Positions 34,774 through 45,465 of a stretch of DNA of 64,000 bases are shown here, in pieces. The translations under genes were made by a program, and so were the position numbers. How positions within the stretch are numbered: the first letter of the stretch is position 1; each line of letters opens with the position of its first letter. Source of the DNA: Mauremys mutica (lineage: Eukaryota > Chordata > Testudines > Geoemydidae); NCBI RefSeq assembly GCF_020497125.1, contig NC_059087.1, positions 12,991,925 to 13,055,924 of the forward strand, written 5' to 3'. The notes beneath the pieces were generated by a model. It ran no database searches, was not told the origin of the DNA, and worked only from the letters and a program-made list of their open reading frames with translations.

Positions 34774-35619
34774 AATCATTCAAGCGCTGATCTTCCATTG
34801 CCTTCCTACAATCCTCCCCATATGCCCAGAAAGATAGACACGTCGTCCCACAATTCACAGGGAAAGGATCAAATAACTTCAGATTACTGCAGCACAAATA
34901 ACCATAGAATGTGCCCCACAGAAGTCCTATTGATACACAGAGGTGAGTGCAGCACCAGTGAGGACAGAGTAATTCGAACATTGTACTGTGGCTGCTTACA
35001 CCAGGAGCTGAACACCTGGTTTAGCTCTGCAGTGAAATTATGCCCTACATGGCTACAAAAACTAACCCCCAAAATAGATTAGAGTAGTTAAAAGAGTGAC
35101 AAATGAATAGTTTTGTGAGGTCATGAGGACCTAGATGCATTTACAGCCTTATTCACAGTTAGTCTGTTTAAGTTTGATAGATCACATCAGATATTACACG
35201 AAAAACATTTTGACTGAAAACATCCACGGTACAAAGTGTCCCCTACTCTTCCACATGCTTGTTAGCTTTTTGTGAAATGTAATCTCTTGGGCATTTCTTA
35301 TTAGAAGAGCAAGAGTTGGCAGATTTTGCATACGCATTTTTTTATTTCTATGACAGCTATGGAGCTGCTGCTGTTGACTGAGACAGGAACGAGGTCTTAA
35401 GATAAACGCTGATGATTTGCTTAGGTGTATTTTATTTATTTACATAGATCAACCTTGTTGGTTAAAATACAAAAGTTGTTTGGTTTTCCCTGGGCATAAT
35501 GTCATTTATAGATATGGATGTTACAGATATGAAAATAGGATTTATTTTTTCATCTCCCGTCATTTTCCTGGGCCCTCTGCTGCCTTCCTGAAGGTTTTAC
35601 CACAGGAATACAAAGTTAT
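34774..35619. other. Unassigned DNA, part possibly Harbinger-derived
   Basis: The stretch 34774-35085 carries overlapping frames on both strands (94 and 101 codons) with no domain. Its 'cacaattcacagggaaaggatcaaat' and 'gccccacagaagtcctattga' phrases resemble interior DNA of turtle Harbinger-type elements, but no terminal repeat closes it. The rest is unassigned. Confidence 0.35.
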
Positions 35620-35700
35620 TCTTATTCATATTGTAGTAGGACCTAGTAGCACCAGGAGCCCATTGTGCAGGCACTGTACAAACACAGAACAAAAACAAAA
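35620..35700 (-). repeat. L2/MIR-type 3' tail, short
   Basis: 'tattgtagtaggacctagtagcaccaggagcccattgtgcaggcactgtacaaacacagaac' is the complement of the tail family seen at 15.3 and 46.8 kb. Confidence 0.65.
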
Positions 35701-37500
35701 GTTTCTACCTGTATTTGGCTAGTTGCTAAAGGTCTTTCTTCCACAGACTGTGGCCTGTGCAGACTTTGCGGTACAACGGATAATTAAACTCTTATTTCAA
35801 GAAGAATTGAGTTAAGAATTAACTACAACCGCTCTCTGAAGTTTGAGGCAGTGCCAACAGAAGCTGTTTTATGCTTTGTTTCAATTCCAAAGCAGATGGC
35901 GATACTAGGAACTGAACCACCAAGGTTATGAAAGATCATTGATCATAATTCTCTTACACTCCAATGAGTCTCAAACATCTGCACGAGAAAAAAAAAGAAA
36001 GCCTGCCCTCAGGACAGCTCAAACCTAGCCCAGTGAAGGTTTGATACAATTTCTATTAAAGTTTAATTGCCAGAAGCTTTTACTGAGAAGGTTCTCTCTA
36101 AATTGATGAGACCGTACAGTGGATACAGTCTATTAAAGAACAGTTATACTTTAGCTTGCGGGTAACACTGATCACATAGTTGTATTTTCTATTGGGTAAT
36201 TGGGGAAATGGTTTATTTATATTACCCATCCTTAAAAATCTCAGCTAGATTTATCAGCAAACATGAACCAACACTTATTTTTAGGCGTAGGTGTTCAGCC
36301 CCTTTTATGTTGCTATAAGGGTAGATGTTTGGAGAAAAGTATTGAGTGTTACAGAAAACTAATAGCAGGAGATGCAAATACCAGTGGACAAAAAGTGGTT
36401 CACACAAGTACTAGGGCATTTCAAAAGCTTGCTTCCTGGTCATTCCAAGTCATTCTCTTCACAGTAGTCTCAATTTTGCCAAATAATATCCAATGGAACT
36501 TTGTACTCATACACTGGGCACTACAGCAGAACAATCTGGAAAACTGGAAGTAATAGTTCAAAGCTATTCATCACATCCAGTTGGCTTAGATATTTCCATA
36601 CAGTAATAATACAGTTTGCCTGTAACTCCATAACCTTTTGCTTCCTTTTAGCAGGAAAATATAATGTGAAACACCTCCTTCAATTTTTCTGAAATTGTGA
36701 CATTATGAAAAGCCAGTAGCGCAATAAGACTCCCTGTGTAATTAACTTTGCTTTGGATAACAATGAACACTGATGTAATATGATTATAATGCAGAGCAAA
36801 ATTCCTAAAATAATTTTTCTGAGGAAATGCTCTACTATATTAGAAAGAATTAATACTGCAATATAATGTTTTATGTAATACAAGTGCTACAACATGTTAC
36901 TAAATCCAGGGCTTAAATTAGAAGTTTTATTGCTCATTCAGTAGTTTTTTAAACTTAAATCCAATTTACACAGTCTTGGTAGGATTTATATTTTTTATGG
37001 CTATGTGGCAATCAAAATCAAATTTAAAACTAAGGAATGGGACTATCTGAATTGCCTTCTTTGCTGCTGCAACGTGGATCTGTTCTGGCAGCAGTAGAAG
37101 TCAAGTGATCCAAGTTATGGCCAGCCACTTTAGGCAGATGCATTAACTGGCTGCATCTGGAATGTTGCTGAGCAGTGGTTAAAAATGTTGACCTTGAAGC
37201 TTAAACTTGTAGGTTCTTGAGTCTTGACTTCAGAAAGCTGGTTCAATAAAAGCAGAGGTGCTTAGCCAACCGTGTGACCAGCAAGGGAGTTATCCAATGA
37301 TTACAGCATAAATTAAATCTCTTTGCCTTTGTGCTGACTTAGCCTGCAGAAGAGACGGAAGCAAACTGTGCCCCCTTCTATAATGCAGCCCATTCAGTAG
37401 TGTAGTTGACGGTAAACGGAGTTCCCTCATTTCCCATTTGGAGAGTATGGAGTTTACTCACTGAGCCCATTGACTTCATGATTTTTTGGCACAGTAGCTA
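35701..37500. other. Unassigned AT-rich DNA
   Basis: About 1.8 kb without recognised gene or repeat. The 96-codon frame at 36263-36553 has no domain. Confidence 0.4.
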
Positions 37501-37580
37501 GAATATAGAATCTTAGAAGATTAGGGTTGGAAGAGACCTCAAGAAGTCATCTAGTCCAACTCCCTGCTCAAAGCACACAG
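37501..37580 (-). mobile_element. CR1 3' end fragment, minus strand
   Basis: 'gaatcttagaagattagggttggaagagacctcaagaagtcatctagtccaactccctgctcaaagca' is the complement of the CR1 3' UTR. The same sequence class is seen on the plus strand at 31.56-31.64 kb ('gagcagtggggtggactagatgacctcctgaagtcccttccaacc'). Only the last 80 bases or so are present. Confidence 0.92.
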
Positions 37581-37618
37581 GAATGTCAAGGGGGAGGAGT
37601 AGAAATGATCCATAGACA

Positions 37619-38371
37619 TAGGGTGACCAGATGTCCCGATTTTATAGGGACAGTCCTGATATTTGGGGCTTTTTCTTATATAGGTGGCAATTACCCCCCA
37701 CCCCCATCCCAATTTTTCACACTTACTATTGTTAGGCCTGAATAAAGATGTAGCACAAAAACAGTTATGCCAACCTGACTGAAGTCAGGCTAACAGAGGT
37801 TTCTGGGTAATCCCAGAGTGGAAAAGTACTGAGAAGCAGCATTGTTTTACAGAGCCCTGGAAAACGTGAGATAAGCCTGAGATAAGCCAGGGATTGCATT
37901 CCTGGCATACCATTAGCTGTGCTAAGGACAGTGTTTGAAGAACTGATAAGAAACTCTAGCATCCCACGGTTCAGATTCTAACTCTCTGGTTGAGTTATAG
38001 GTTTGTTTAAAACTCCCCTGTATTTCTAACTTTTGGGTGTTGTTAAGATATAATTAATAATCTAAAGTTGTAGACATAAAGTCTAGGCATGTGTGTATAT
38101 TAAAAGGGTCTAGTTTTAAGTTGTTAAACAAAGGGGGGTGGGTTTTGCTCAAGTGAGTGATGTATGACGTAATAAAACTGTCTATATAGGCTAATACTAA
38201 GCTGTAAAGTGCTGGCTGGTTTTCACTGGAGACGAGCTGCCCTTTATTGATGCGTGCACTTGTCAATAAAGGGCTTTTGATCGGACCTTGCTGGTGTTGC
38301 CTGTCTCTCTGTGATCAGACAACGAATTTCGCTGTCAGGGTTAAAGTCCCCAACACTATCTGGTCACCCTA
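37619..38371. mobile_element. hAT MITE copy 1, split by a solo LTR
   Basis: It starts TAGGGTGACCAGATGTCC and ends CTGGTCACCCTA, the same terminal inverted repeats as the intact copies at 40823 and 45317. Between 37725 and 38359 the homology is interrupted by an LTR. Without the LTR and one copy of its duplication the MITE is about 123 bp, matching the 126 and 141 bp of its sisters. Its own flanks (CATAGACA and CATACAGT) agree only in part, so its 8-bp TSD is decayed, or has been hit by substitutions, more than those of the sisters. Confidence 0.88.
37730..38355 (+). mobile_element. Solo LTR of an endogenous retrovirus-like element, 626 bp
   Basis: It starts TGTTAGG and ends CCCAACA (near-perfect inverted ends), and CTAT flanks both sides (37726-37729 and 38356-38359). 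A TATATAGG box lies at 38183-38190 and an AATAAA signal at 38265-38270, giving a U3-R-U5 order with a short R. A 4-bp TSD is usual for gammaretrovirus-like (class I) integrases, so class I is the best guess. A 5-bp reading (ACTAT) is possible if the LTR ended one base earlier, but that would lose the CA end. No viral genes are present. Internal frames such as 37765-37962 are not genes. Confidence 0.85.
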
Positions 38372-40035
38372 CATACAGTTTTCACCTTCATGTGGCACTG
38401 CCATGGCTTTCCCCAAAGTTTTACTCCCCCAAGTATAGCGTGGCAGAGGGAGACAGTGCAGAGGCATTAAGTTTTCCTTGGTGAATAAGGGATTGCAGAC
38501 GGATGCTCAGTGCAGGGTTTATAACAGTGACAGCTTGGGAGAGACAGCAACAACAATGCCTTTGGAAAATCCAACTCCTGGGCTGATAGGAGTGGGTTGA
38601 ACCCTGTACTGGAGCATTTGTTCTTTGTTCATTTTAGTCTTACATTGCTTTCTTGTTCTAAACAGTCTTTAAAGGAGAAAACCCTGCTGAATGCCACTAT
38701 GTTTTTTCCTTCTGGGTCATTTCATCATCTTACAGGGCCCATTCCTTTGAAGGAATAACCTTATCTTTGCCTCAGCAAACAATTCATGGATCATGATCCT
38801 CCACTAGGAATAACTGAGTTCAATTAAAAGGAGATTCATGGAACTTTGCTTTAAGGACAAACCCAAACCTGGACATGGTAACTGTTCTTCCTTTACTAAT
38901 AAAAAGTACATGAAATCTTTGAAACTCATTTGATTATTGCCTAAAGAATCTCCACAACCTCAAATGGAATAGCAGAATTACTAATATTTCAGCCAAGTTC
39001 AAGGCATACCTCTTGTATCTCTTTGCCTCTATGCAACAAGCATTTCATCACTTTTATGTCACTCACACGTAATTAGTTCCCCAGTCAGTGCCTCCAGTCA
39101 TTAGTTTGGGAAATCTGTTTTTGGTCCACTCTAACCTATTATCTGCTTTAATCATGCACATTATAAGTGAAGTGAAGTGTAATATGATAAATTACTAGGT
39201 TGCAATGGCAAATCCCTAATACAATAAATCTTTAATGTCATATTAGGAACACAGTCTTGGCATTATAGAACATAGGACTAAAATGTCCCTGTACGTTTTA
39301 AATAGAAATGAGTAAGTAGACTATGCAGGGGTCACCAAAATTCTCATGGGAAAGGGGAAAAAAGTGGCACTTGAAAACTTTGTGTTGAAACGATTGGAAA
39401 TTAACAGGCGAATGAGCCTGCATAGGTGGATTTGGTACCTTTGATCCAGACTGACAGCTTTAATGTTACCAAGTGACCATAGCAGTGAGCTAAGGACACA
39501 TGACTAAAGAAAACACATAGGGAGGAGATGTATGGGAAACTGAAATGACAAGGGTGCTGGGGCAGATTGGTTACTGTTGTATTTGGGAAGTAGCTTGTCA
39601 GTGCTGTGTTGTGATTAAAAATAAATAATAAACCACTACGTTTACACAGCGCTCTTCAGAGACAGACCCAAGGTGCTCTGCAGTTCAAACGCAGTTTAAA
39701 GCAGCAAACACCAAGACACCTTTTCAATTTTGATTTTAAAAATAAACTACCACAAAACCCACCACCGTAGAACAGATCCAGCTTCACCAGTATAAAAAAG
39801 GAAGATGATTCCATAACCAAGGGGCATAAAACAATCGCTAGCACCAAACACCTTCAAATTTTATTTAGAACAGGCCAGAGGATTGGTTGACTCTGGAAGT
39901 TGATAATAATCTGTTAAACTGGTTCAAGTCCAGCCCAGGTTGGAAGTGACCAAAAATGACAAGATAGATATTTGTACTGCTACATATGTGAAATTAGTTC
40001 ATTACAATTTAAGATAGCACCTACGCACACTCAAA
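38372..40035. other. Unassigned DNA; weak LINE-like remnant near 39.65-39.9 kb
   Basis: The part at 39640-39900 ('tacacagcgctcttcagag ... gaagatgattccataaccaaggggc') looks like an old LINE 3' region on the minus strand, but I cannot assign a family. The rest is unassigned. Confidence 0.35.
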
Positions 40036-40285
40036 GGGTAGTTCTACACTGCAATCAGAGGTGTGATTACTGCTAGCTTTAATCTAACTAGCACAGCTAA
40101 AAATAACAGTGAAAATGCGGCAGCGGGGACCCCAGAATGAACTAGCAATGCAAGTATAGCCTGAGGCAGGGTCCGCGCCACTACTTCTTCACTACTATTT
40201 TTAGCCATACTAGCTATATTAAAGTGAGCATGAGTATGCCTACCTAAGCTGCAATCACAACTCCAATTGCAGAGTAGATATACCC
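40036..40285. mobile_element. MITE with long terminal inverted repeats, Harbinger-like
   Basis: The left arm GGGTAGTTCTACACTGCAAT and the right arm, whose complement reads GGGTATATCTACTCTGCAAT, pair well. The similarity goes on inward through 'gtgattactgc' and 'gctaaaaataacagtg' for about 75 bp per arm. The right flank is TAA and the left flank AAA, so the 3-bp TSD is imperfect. The 108-codon antisense frame is only the transposon read through. Confidence 0.75.
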
Positions 40286-40822
40286 TAAGTGCCATCCAAG
40301 GATTTGACACAATATCTTTAATCCATACAACATACAAACACAAAGATTCGCCCAGGCCACTATACAACACAGATCACATGGAAACAATAAGACGTATTAA
40401 ACCCCAGCACATACCTTTGACAGAACGTGTCCTGGAGCGGGTTCTTATCCTTACTGCAACAGGGCTCAGACTCAAATGGCACCTCTCAGTCTTGTTCTCC
40501 AGAACCTCAGCTGTCCTTACAGTTGTAAGCCTCTAAGCTGTTGCAGTGGTGAAGAACACCTGAAAAAATATGAACAGGAGCTTAAATGAGGCTGCAGAGA
40601 TTCTGGGACAGCAGCTTTGAGAGGTGCCAACTTCCCCATTCATCCCACATGAGCTGCTAATGAAGATGCAAAACTTGCCTAGTCCCGGTGCGGGACATGG
40701 AGAGGGCTGCCTGTGGTATGTTTTTAGGTTCCTCCATATTTTTTCTTGTTTGTTTGACTACTTTTGATTAATGCTGTGGTTTAAATTTTGTACCTTGCTT
40801 AGAGAGTGCCGATAAATGCAAA

Positions 40823-40948
40823 TAGGGTACCAGATGTCCCAATTTTATAGGGACAGTCCCGATTTTGGGGTCTTTTTCTTATATAGGCTCCTATTACCCC
40901 CACACACACCCTGTCCTGATTTTTCACATCTGCTGTCTGGTCACCCTA
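40823..40948. mobile_element. hAT MITE copy 2, intact
   Basis: 126 bp bounded by TAGGGTACCAG (one base lost from TAGGGTGACCAG) and CTGGTCACCCTA. A perfect 8-bp duplication, AATGCAAA, flanks it (40815-40822 and 40949-40956). The interior 'gggacagtcccgattttggggtctttttcttatatagg', then a C/A-rich run, is shared with copies 1 and 3. The 73-codon frame 40865-41086 is not a gene. Confidence 0.93.
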
Positions 40949-40956
40949 AATGCAAA

Positions 40957-42707
40957 CAGAAACAAAATGCGAACAAACAGAAAATTTAAAAATAATGAAT
41001 TTCAACAATCAAACAACAACAAAGGGAATCAGTTAACATCTCTCAAGCTCTACCAAAATGTCTACTTGCTTAGAGATCAAGATTGAACAGTTAAGGCAGT
41101 ATTATAAAATTTAGGAAAATGAAAATTTTTCAGGCAGTATTTTCTTCTCTTTCTTTTTAGTTTTCAAGTTTCCTTGGTTTTTGTTTTGTTTTTTAAAATC
41201 AAAACAACTGAAGTGATAAATTCATTGAAATTGTAATCAGGCCTCAATATACCTGGCTAGCACAGAGTTTACAAACAAACAGAAAAGGAGACTTCATCTT
41301 TAATCCTTAATATGAAATTAGAAATGCTGCAGTGCTAATTTAGCCTTTTTTGTTAGCCAGTTGTTCACTGATTCCTCCCTTGTTCTCCAATACATTTGTT
41401 ATCCTCATATGTCTACCGAGTGGTTTGAATGCGTAATTTTCAGACCATGAGTTGTGTGTGAACTGGTCGCGTAGGCTGTTTGCTATGCATTAATTGTGTT
41501 GTGCAGCTGATCACCCAAGTCACATGGATATTTTTTCTGCCCTCTGATTGGATGGCTGAAACGTTTTAAGTGGGAGAATAATAAATAGCTAAGAATTTTT
41601 GCAGGAATAACCATTCATTGCTAACTTTTATGAAGATATTGAGATTCACAAACATTTTCCTGAATTAAATGTGGTCTTGAGAATCCTCACAAAAACCAAA
41701 TAGCAGCACTCCATCAAACACAGCAAACTGAACTCAGCACTTTTAGTTGAAAAATTACCCTGTCATTTTGTTGTTATTCAGATGGGTCTACTGAAGATTA
41801 CGGATGAAATTCATCCCTTTGTAGAGGGGTCAGCACAAGGCCTACCCTAAGCCATCAAATATTGGCATGAATGGGATCTGAGTGGCACATGAATGTTGAT
41901 CCTCAGCAGAAGGGTAAATTTCACTCATCGCTTATTGCTACACCATGGTAGTTTGTTGTGTTACTCTGGAGCTCTGTAATGAAGAGCAATATCTCTAGTA
42001 CTTCTCTGAGATTACAGAGATAAAGAGAAGCCCAAGGAAAAAATTCAGAATCAAATTTATTCTTTCCCAGAGTTTCAAGGTATGTGGCTGCACAGGTTGG
42101 TTCGGCCCATGAAGGACTAGCCACAATGATCTGATCTGGCACCAAACTTCCAAGCTGAGGTGTGCTTTGAGTCAGGGTTTCAACTGGGGCTCATCTCTAA
42201 ACAGACCCATTAAAAAGCACAATGCTTAGAGGTGAACTAATTTTTCTTAGTTTATGCATTCTAATTCTGATTCACTCCTCTCCAAGTAGATGAAACACAC
42301 TCATAGAAGAATAACTGCTGTCTTTAACCACAGAGAAAGAAGTCCAATAGCCAAATTGGGAGATGTGCTACTCTGTTCTCTCCGTTGCTGACAGGATAGA
42401 ACTATGTTGGTAACACTTTATTAGAAACCTCACTTTTATCTCATTTCCTTAAATTTAAAGTCTGAAGGTTGGCATTCTTCCATTGCTGCTTCATTATTAT
42501 GTGCATATTACCAGTGGACAGATGGCAGTATGACACACAGGGTTGAGTTACCCTAGGGTATAGTCACATAGCTAATGCTTCTTCTGCATTTGATGTGTAA
42601 TTGAAAATCCAGGATGGTTTAATATTACCAATGGATGAGATTAAAAAAAAAAAAATAGGAGAAGGAACAGGGATTGGAATAAAGAACCTGACATACCCAT
42701 TAGCTAA
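40957..42707. other. Unassigned DNA with one palindromic relic and a poly-A run
   Basis: At about 41800-41930, 'ggatgaaattcatccctttgtagaggggtcagcac ... cagaagggtaaatttcactc' is a small fold-back repeat. An A run lies near 42643-42655. Nothing else recognised. Confidence 0.4.
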
Positions 42708-43031
42708 GGGTACGTCTACACTACAAAATTAGGTCAATTTTATAGAAGTCGATTTTTAGAAATCCATTTTATACAGTCGATTGCGTATATCCAGACTAAG
42801 TGCATTAAGTCGGTGGAGTGCGTCCTCACTACCATGGCTAGCATCGACTTACGGAGCGGTGCACTGTGGGTAGCTCTCTCACAGTTCCCACAGTCTCCGC
42901 CGCCCACTGGAATTCTGGGTTAAGCTCCCAATGCCTGATGGGGCAAAAACATTGTCGCGGGTGGTTTTGGGTACATGTCGTCAGTCGCCCCTCCCTCCGT
43001 GAAAGCAATGGCAGACAATCGTTTCGCACCA

Positions 43032-43124
43032 GACACCAGGGCGATTAGAAGAGCACAGCAAGGTATGCTGAGCATCAGAGAGGCTTTGAAAACCAGTTTC
43101 ATGACTGGCCAGGCTTCGGTGTGA
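43032..43124 (+). pseudogene. C-terminal stub of Harbinger-type transposase
   Basis: Thirty codons are open, reading 'DTRAIRRAQQGMLSIREALK' and then 'TSFMTGQASV' before a TGA at 43122-43124. This is the look of the extreme C terminus of Harbinger transposases in turtles (a basic stretch, then IREALK.SF). The catalytic DDE part is absent, because the upstream DNA is the element's terminal region. An AATAAAG signal follows at about 43209. Confidence 0.55.
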
Positions 43125-43251
43125 CAGTTGTGTGTGTTTCTCCTTGATGCAAACCCACCCCCTTTGTTGATTTTAAGTCCCTGTAAGCCAACCACCCTCC
43201 CCCCTTCAAAATAAAGTAACTATTGTTTTGAAACCATGCATTCTTTCTTTA

Positions 43252-43560
43252 TTAATTAAAAAAAATGAGATAACGGACAAGGTAGCCTGGGTGGGGTGGG
43301 GGAGGAGAGAAGGACAAGGCCACATTGCTTATTGTAGCCACACTAAAATTCAAACTGTCTGAATGACAGCCTTCTGTTGCTTGGGCCATCCTCTGGAGTG
43401 GAGTGGCTGGGTGCCCGGAGCCTCGCCCCTGCGTTCTTGAGCGTCTGGGTGAGGAGGCTATGGAACATAGGGAGCAGGGTAGGCGGTTATAAAGTGGATG
43501 CAAGGAGGGAGGTCTGTGCTCTTGTTGACTTCCCTGCAGCTCCAACAGATGCTTCATCAT
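43252..43560 (-). pseudogene. C-terminal stub of Myb/SANT-like Harbinger accessory protein
   Basis: The minus-strand frame begins 'MMKHLLELQGSQQEHR' and continues with 'SIASSPRRSRTQGRGS', the glutamine-rich and Ser-Arg-rich tail seen after the DNA-binding domain in these accessory proteins. The Myb/SANT domain itself, which should lie upstream at higher coordinates, is missing. It converges on the transposase stub, and the minus strand has an AATAAAG signal at about 43250. The family assignment comes from pattern memory. Confidence 0.45.
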
Positions 43561-44176
43561 GTCCGTTAGCTACCCCATTAGCCTCAGCATTGCATCATGC
43601 CTCCACTCTTCACACTCAATTCTTTCCTGGCCTTTGCCACTGAATGCCTCCGTGCATTAAGCTGTGCCCTATCAGTGCGGGAGGACTGCATGAGCTTGGA
43701 AAACATGTAATCGCGAGTGCTTTTTTTTCCACCTTCTAATCTGCGATAACCTCAGGGACAGAGATGATAGGGGGAGCGCAGAAACATTCTACGCTCTATG
43801 ATTCTAGGGGGACTGCAAGGTCACCTGTGCTGCTGAGTTCGCCAAGCTGACCAAACAGGAAATGGAATTCAAAAGTTCCAGAGGTTTTTCCTGTGTACCT
43901 GGCTAGTGCATCCGAGTTCAAAGTGCTGTCTAGAGCAGTCACAATGGAGCACTCTGGGATAGCTCCCAGAGGCCAATACCATCAATTTGCATCCACACTA
44001 CCACAAATTTGACCCAGCAAAGTCGATTTTAGCGCTACTTGCCTCGCAGGGGAGGAGTACAGAAGTCGATTTTAAGAGCCCTTTAGGTCGACAGAACGCG
44101 GTTGGTTGTGTGGACACATTCATTTTTAAATCGACCTAACGTGGCTAAATTCAACCTAACCCCATAGTGTAGACCA

Positions 44177-44569
44177 GTGTTCATGAACTTCTTCAGTGTT
44201 CATGAACAAATGCGAATGAATTCAGCCTTGAAACGCTCCCAGGAGGTTGGCGTTAGAGTTGATCCAAAATCCAAATTTCAAAGTGTTTCAACAGGAGAAA
44301 AGAAATGGAGGAGATTTTTAGGTGAAAGTCTTCATGAAAAGTATATCCATTTTGTGACAGTCACTATCCTCATTTTGTGGCTGAGGAAATAGACACTGCC
44401 TTGACACTGCCATTCTCATTTGCCTTGCATCTTGCCTAATTATTTATATCTGTGCAAAGCAAATGCCAAGCATGAATAACTGGATTAGAATGGTAGTTTT
44501 GCCACTTCCCCTAGTGGAAATGGCTACATAAGAGGCAAACAGTGGAGATAATTTCTCAGTTGGCCTATA
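44177..44569. other. Unassigned DNA
   Basis: A short direct repeat, 'agtgttcatgaac', occurs twice at 44175-44210, right at the 3' edge of the Harbinger element. Nothing else recognised. Confidence 0.4.
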
Positions 44570-44652
44570 ACAGCCTGATTTTCAGAAGTGCTGAAATCCC
44601 ACCAATTTCAATTGCAGTTGAGTTATAGGTGCTGAACAACTCTAAAAATCAG
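44570..44652. repeat. Small palindromic repeat
   Basis: 'gcctgattttcagaagtgctga' and 'ggtgctgaacaactctaaaaatcaggc' form an inverted pair around an A/T-rich loop. It is the same general fold-back class as those at 10.7 and 48.2 kb. Confidence 0.65.
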
Positions 44653-45308
44653 GCCTTCTTCCAGCTCCAATGCCTTGGCTCACATTTATCCTCTTTTCTT
44701 TTCCCTTCCTTCCTCCTTCTTTGTGTTTTTCCTCCAGAGTTGCCAGTCACTGCCCACATTTCTGGGATAGATGTTAACTATGAGGCCACCTGCTGTATCC
44801 CTCTGTCCTACCCTCTATATATTCTGGCACAGCTGCTGCTGCTCTCTGGGATCTCCAAGTGGGGTAGACCTCCCAGTCCCTCCACTCCTCAGCTTTCTGC
44901 CAGGAGAACAAAGCAGGCTCTTGCTGGCTGCTGGACCAAGAGGTTCTGGAGGAAAAAGGGGAAGAGAGTCCTTGCAGTCCTGTGGGGAGAGATGGGCCAT
45001 ATGTTCACTTCTTTTTTAATCTTCCAGCAAACAGGGAGAGCTTGTGTCAGAGTCCTGGTACCACATTGTCAGGGAAGGGCGGGGGCGAAACCACTGCCTT
45101 TCCCTATATATCCCAGCTGCAAGTGGGCCTCTTGTTCGCCTCCAGCAGCACTGACAGTGTAGCTCCAGTGAGTGGCTGGGGAGGAAAGGCCTCCAGCCTG
45201 CTCTGATCTTCTCTGGTTCTGCCTCTTCCACTCTATTCTCACCTGTCCCCTGCGCTCCTGGACTCCCTCAGCTCTAATCAGAGGCATTAGATTTAATGGG
45301 AGGTCTCT
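44653..45308. other. C/T-rich DNA with the longest chance ORF
   Basis: The 177-codon frame at 44629-45162 is the longest in the window. It starts inside a palindromic repeat, is rich in Ser, Leu and Pro, overlaps comparable frames on both strands and shows no domain. The minus-strand reading is purine-rich and repeat-like ('gaggcagaaccagagaag'). Not accepted as a gene. Confidence 0.4.
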
Positions 45309-45316
45309 GCTGCAAA

Positions 45317-45457
45317 TAGGGTGACCAGATGTCCTGATTTTATAGGGACAGTCCTGATTTTTGGGTCTTTTTCTTATATAAGCTGCTATTTACCCCCACC
45401 CCCACCCCCACCCCACCCCCTGTCCCAATTTTTCACATTTGCTGTCTGGTCACCCTA
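45317..45457. mobile_element. hAT MITE copy 3, intact
   Basis: TAGGGTGACCAG and CTGGTCACCCTA are perfect 12-bp inverted ends. GCTGCAAA flanks both sides exactly (45309-45316 and 45458-45465). The interior is like copies 1 and 2, with a longer (CCCCCA)n-type run, which explains the 141 bp length. Confidence 0.96.
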
Positions 45458-45465
45458 GCTGCAAA

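Larger units (their letters stand above)
42708..44176 (+). mobile_element. Harbinger transposon, internally deleted, 1.47 kb
   Basis: It begins GGGTACGTCTACACTAC just after TAA (42705-42707) and ends near TAGTGTAGACCAG. The outer parts are inverted copies rich in 'gtcgatttt' and 'taaatcgaccta' blocks. The 3' edge has lost the last bases, so the right TSD is not visible. Inside, the end of one gene on the plus strand and the end of another on the minus strand converge near 43.2 kb, while the 5' parts of both are missing. This is the gene layout of PIF/Harbinger elements (a transposase and a Myb/SANT-like protein). It is a non-autonomous deletion derivative. Confidence 0.85.

Noticed and set aside
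44629..45162. Longest open frame, 177 codons, plus strand
   Set aside because: It begins inside a palindromic repeat, is Ser/Leu/Pro-rich, overlaps frames on both strands and shows no domain or splice context.
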